NCBI GenBank assembly: GCA_030430345.1
Contig: JAUIFT010000015.1
Span: 1-14,022, forward strand
Direction of reading: 5' to 3'
DNA length: 14,022 nt
From: Calditrichia bacterium
Lineage (GTDB): Bacteria > Calditrichota > Calditrichia > RBG-13-44-9 > J042
Shown: piece by piece, positions 13,884 through 14,022 of the stretch
Position numbering within the stretch: position 1 is the stretch's first letter
Layout of the letters: each line of letters begins with the position of its first letter
Made by a program: the position numbers and the translations under genes
Notes under the pieces: generated by a model
Databases searched by the model: none
What the model saw: only the letters and a program-made list of their open reading frames with translations
Told to the model about the DNA's origin: nothing

Positions 13884-14022
13884 ATGACAACACCAGAAAA
13901 CACCCCGGAAGCTATCCAACCAATGATGGCCACCCGAAATCTCAGTAAACGCTATGAAGACGGCGTGCTCGCGCTGGACAGCCTGAATCTTTCCGTCAAT
14001 CCCGGGCAAATATACGCGATGC
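13884..14022 (+). CDS. ABC transporter ATP-binding protein, N-terminal fragment
   Basis: The first 46 codons are present before the right edge. AAGGA (13870-13874) lies 9 nt before the ATG. After a short tail (MTTPENTPEAIQPMM), the protein reads ATRNLSKRYEDGVLALDSL, then NLSVNPGQIYAM. This is the classic start of an ABC nucleotide-binding domain: the A-loop aromatic Y24 in SKRYEDG, the ALDSLNLSV strand, and the PGQIYAM strand leading into the Walker A motif, which lies beyond the window. It is probably the engine for the locus containing the hairpin/NEW3 protein. Family is firm; subfamily and substrate cannot be told. Confidence 0.9.
   Translation, partial: MTTPENTPEAIQPMMATRNLSKRYEDGVLALDSLNLSVNPGQIYAM

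Noticed and set aside
13752..14009. Minus-strand frame coding a 19-aa repeat (SLTRAGFSFVTA / SLTRTGFSFVTA)
   Set aside because: The repeat comes from the 57-bp DNA repeat being a multiple of three. The frame overlaps the start of the ABC gene and has no clear ribosome binding site.

Overview
The window looks like chromosomal DNA of a Gram-negative bacterium. It encodes an AsmA-type envelope protein, a predicted lipoprotein hydrolase, several Sec-exported proteins and a BlaI/M56 regulatory pair. Base composition is moderate. Many signal peptides end in -AQ, as in Bacteroidota, Calditrichota, Ignavibacteriota and KSB1-like lineages. Unlike typical Bacteroidota, nearly every gene has a clear Shine-Dalgarno sequence (AGGAG, AAGGA or GGAGA). 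A non-Bacteroidota member of the FCB group, for example Calditrichota-like, is my best guess. This is inference only: there is no rRNA or tRNA in the window.

Layout. Positions 1-6392 are all on the minus strand and 6593-14022 all on the plus strand, with a 200-bp divergent promoter region between them. Reading the minus strand from its 5' end, there is (a) a lipoprotein isoaspartyl peptidase/L-asparaginase-type Ntn hydrolase (6392-5343). Next comes (b) a tightly packed three-gene cluster (5187-1329). Its products are a cytosolic protein with a histidine-kinase phosphoacceptor motif, a separate GHKL-ATPase protein with a C-terminal receiver-like domain, and a 292-aa protein of unknown function. 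The genes overlap by 22 and 4 bp. Last is (c) an AsmA-like protein that runs off the left edge. On the plus strand there is (d) a secreted S9 prolyl-oligopeptidase-type peptidase, followed by a long nearly perfect palindrome. Then comes (e) a BlaI-family repressor overlapping by ATGA an M56 (BlaR1/MecR1-type) membrane metallopeptidase, behind a sigma70-like promoter whose -10 is covered by two tandem BlaI-type operators. Finally there is (f) a secreted protein with two PDZ-like repeats, a membrane-anchored protein with an HlyD-like helical hairpin and a NEW3-like domain, a 57/58-bp tandem repeat, and the start of an ABC-transporter ATPase.

How the genes may work together. The BlaI/M56 pair is a complete proteolysis-controlled switch, but it has no penicillin-binding sensor domain and no beta-lactamase beside it, so its signal and targets are unknown. 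The PDZ, hairpin/NEW3 and ABC genes look like one envelope-export or envelope-remodelling locus. The asparaginase and S9 peptidase form a divergent pair of exported peptide-degrading enzymes. The most unusual item is the split histidine kinase cluster. Catalytic and phosphoacceptor halves are on separate overlapping genes, the receiver-like domain appears to lack the phosphoacceptor Asp, and the third product matches no family I recognise.
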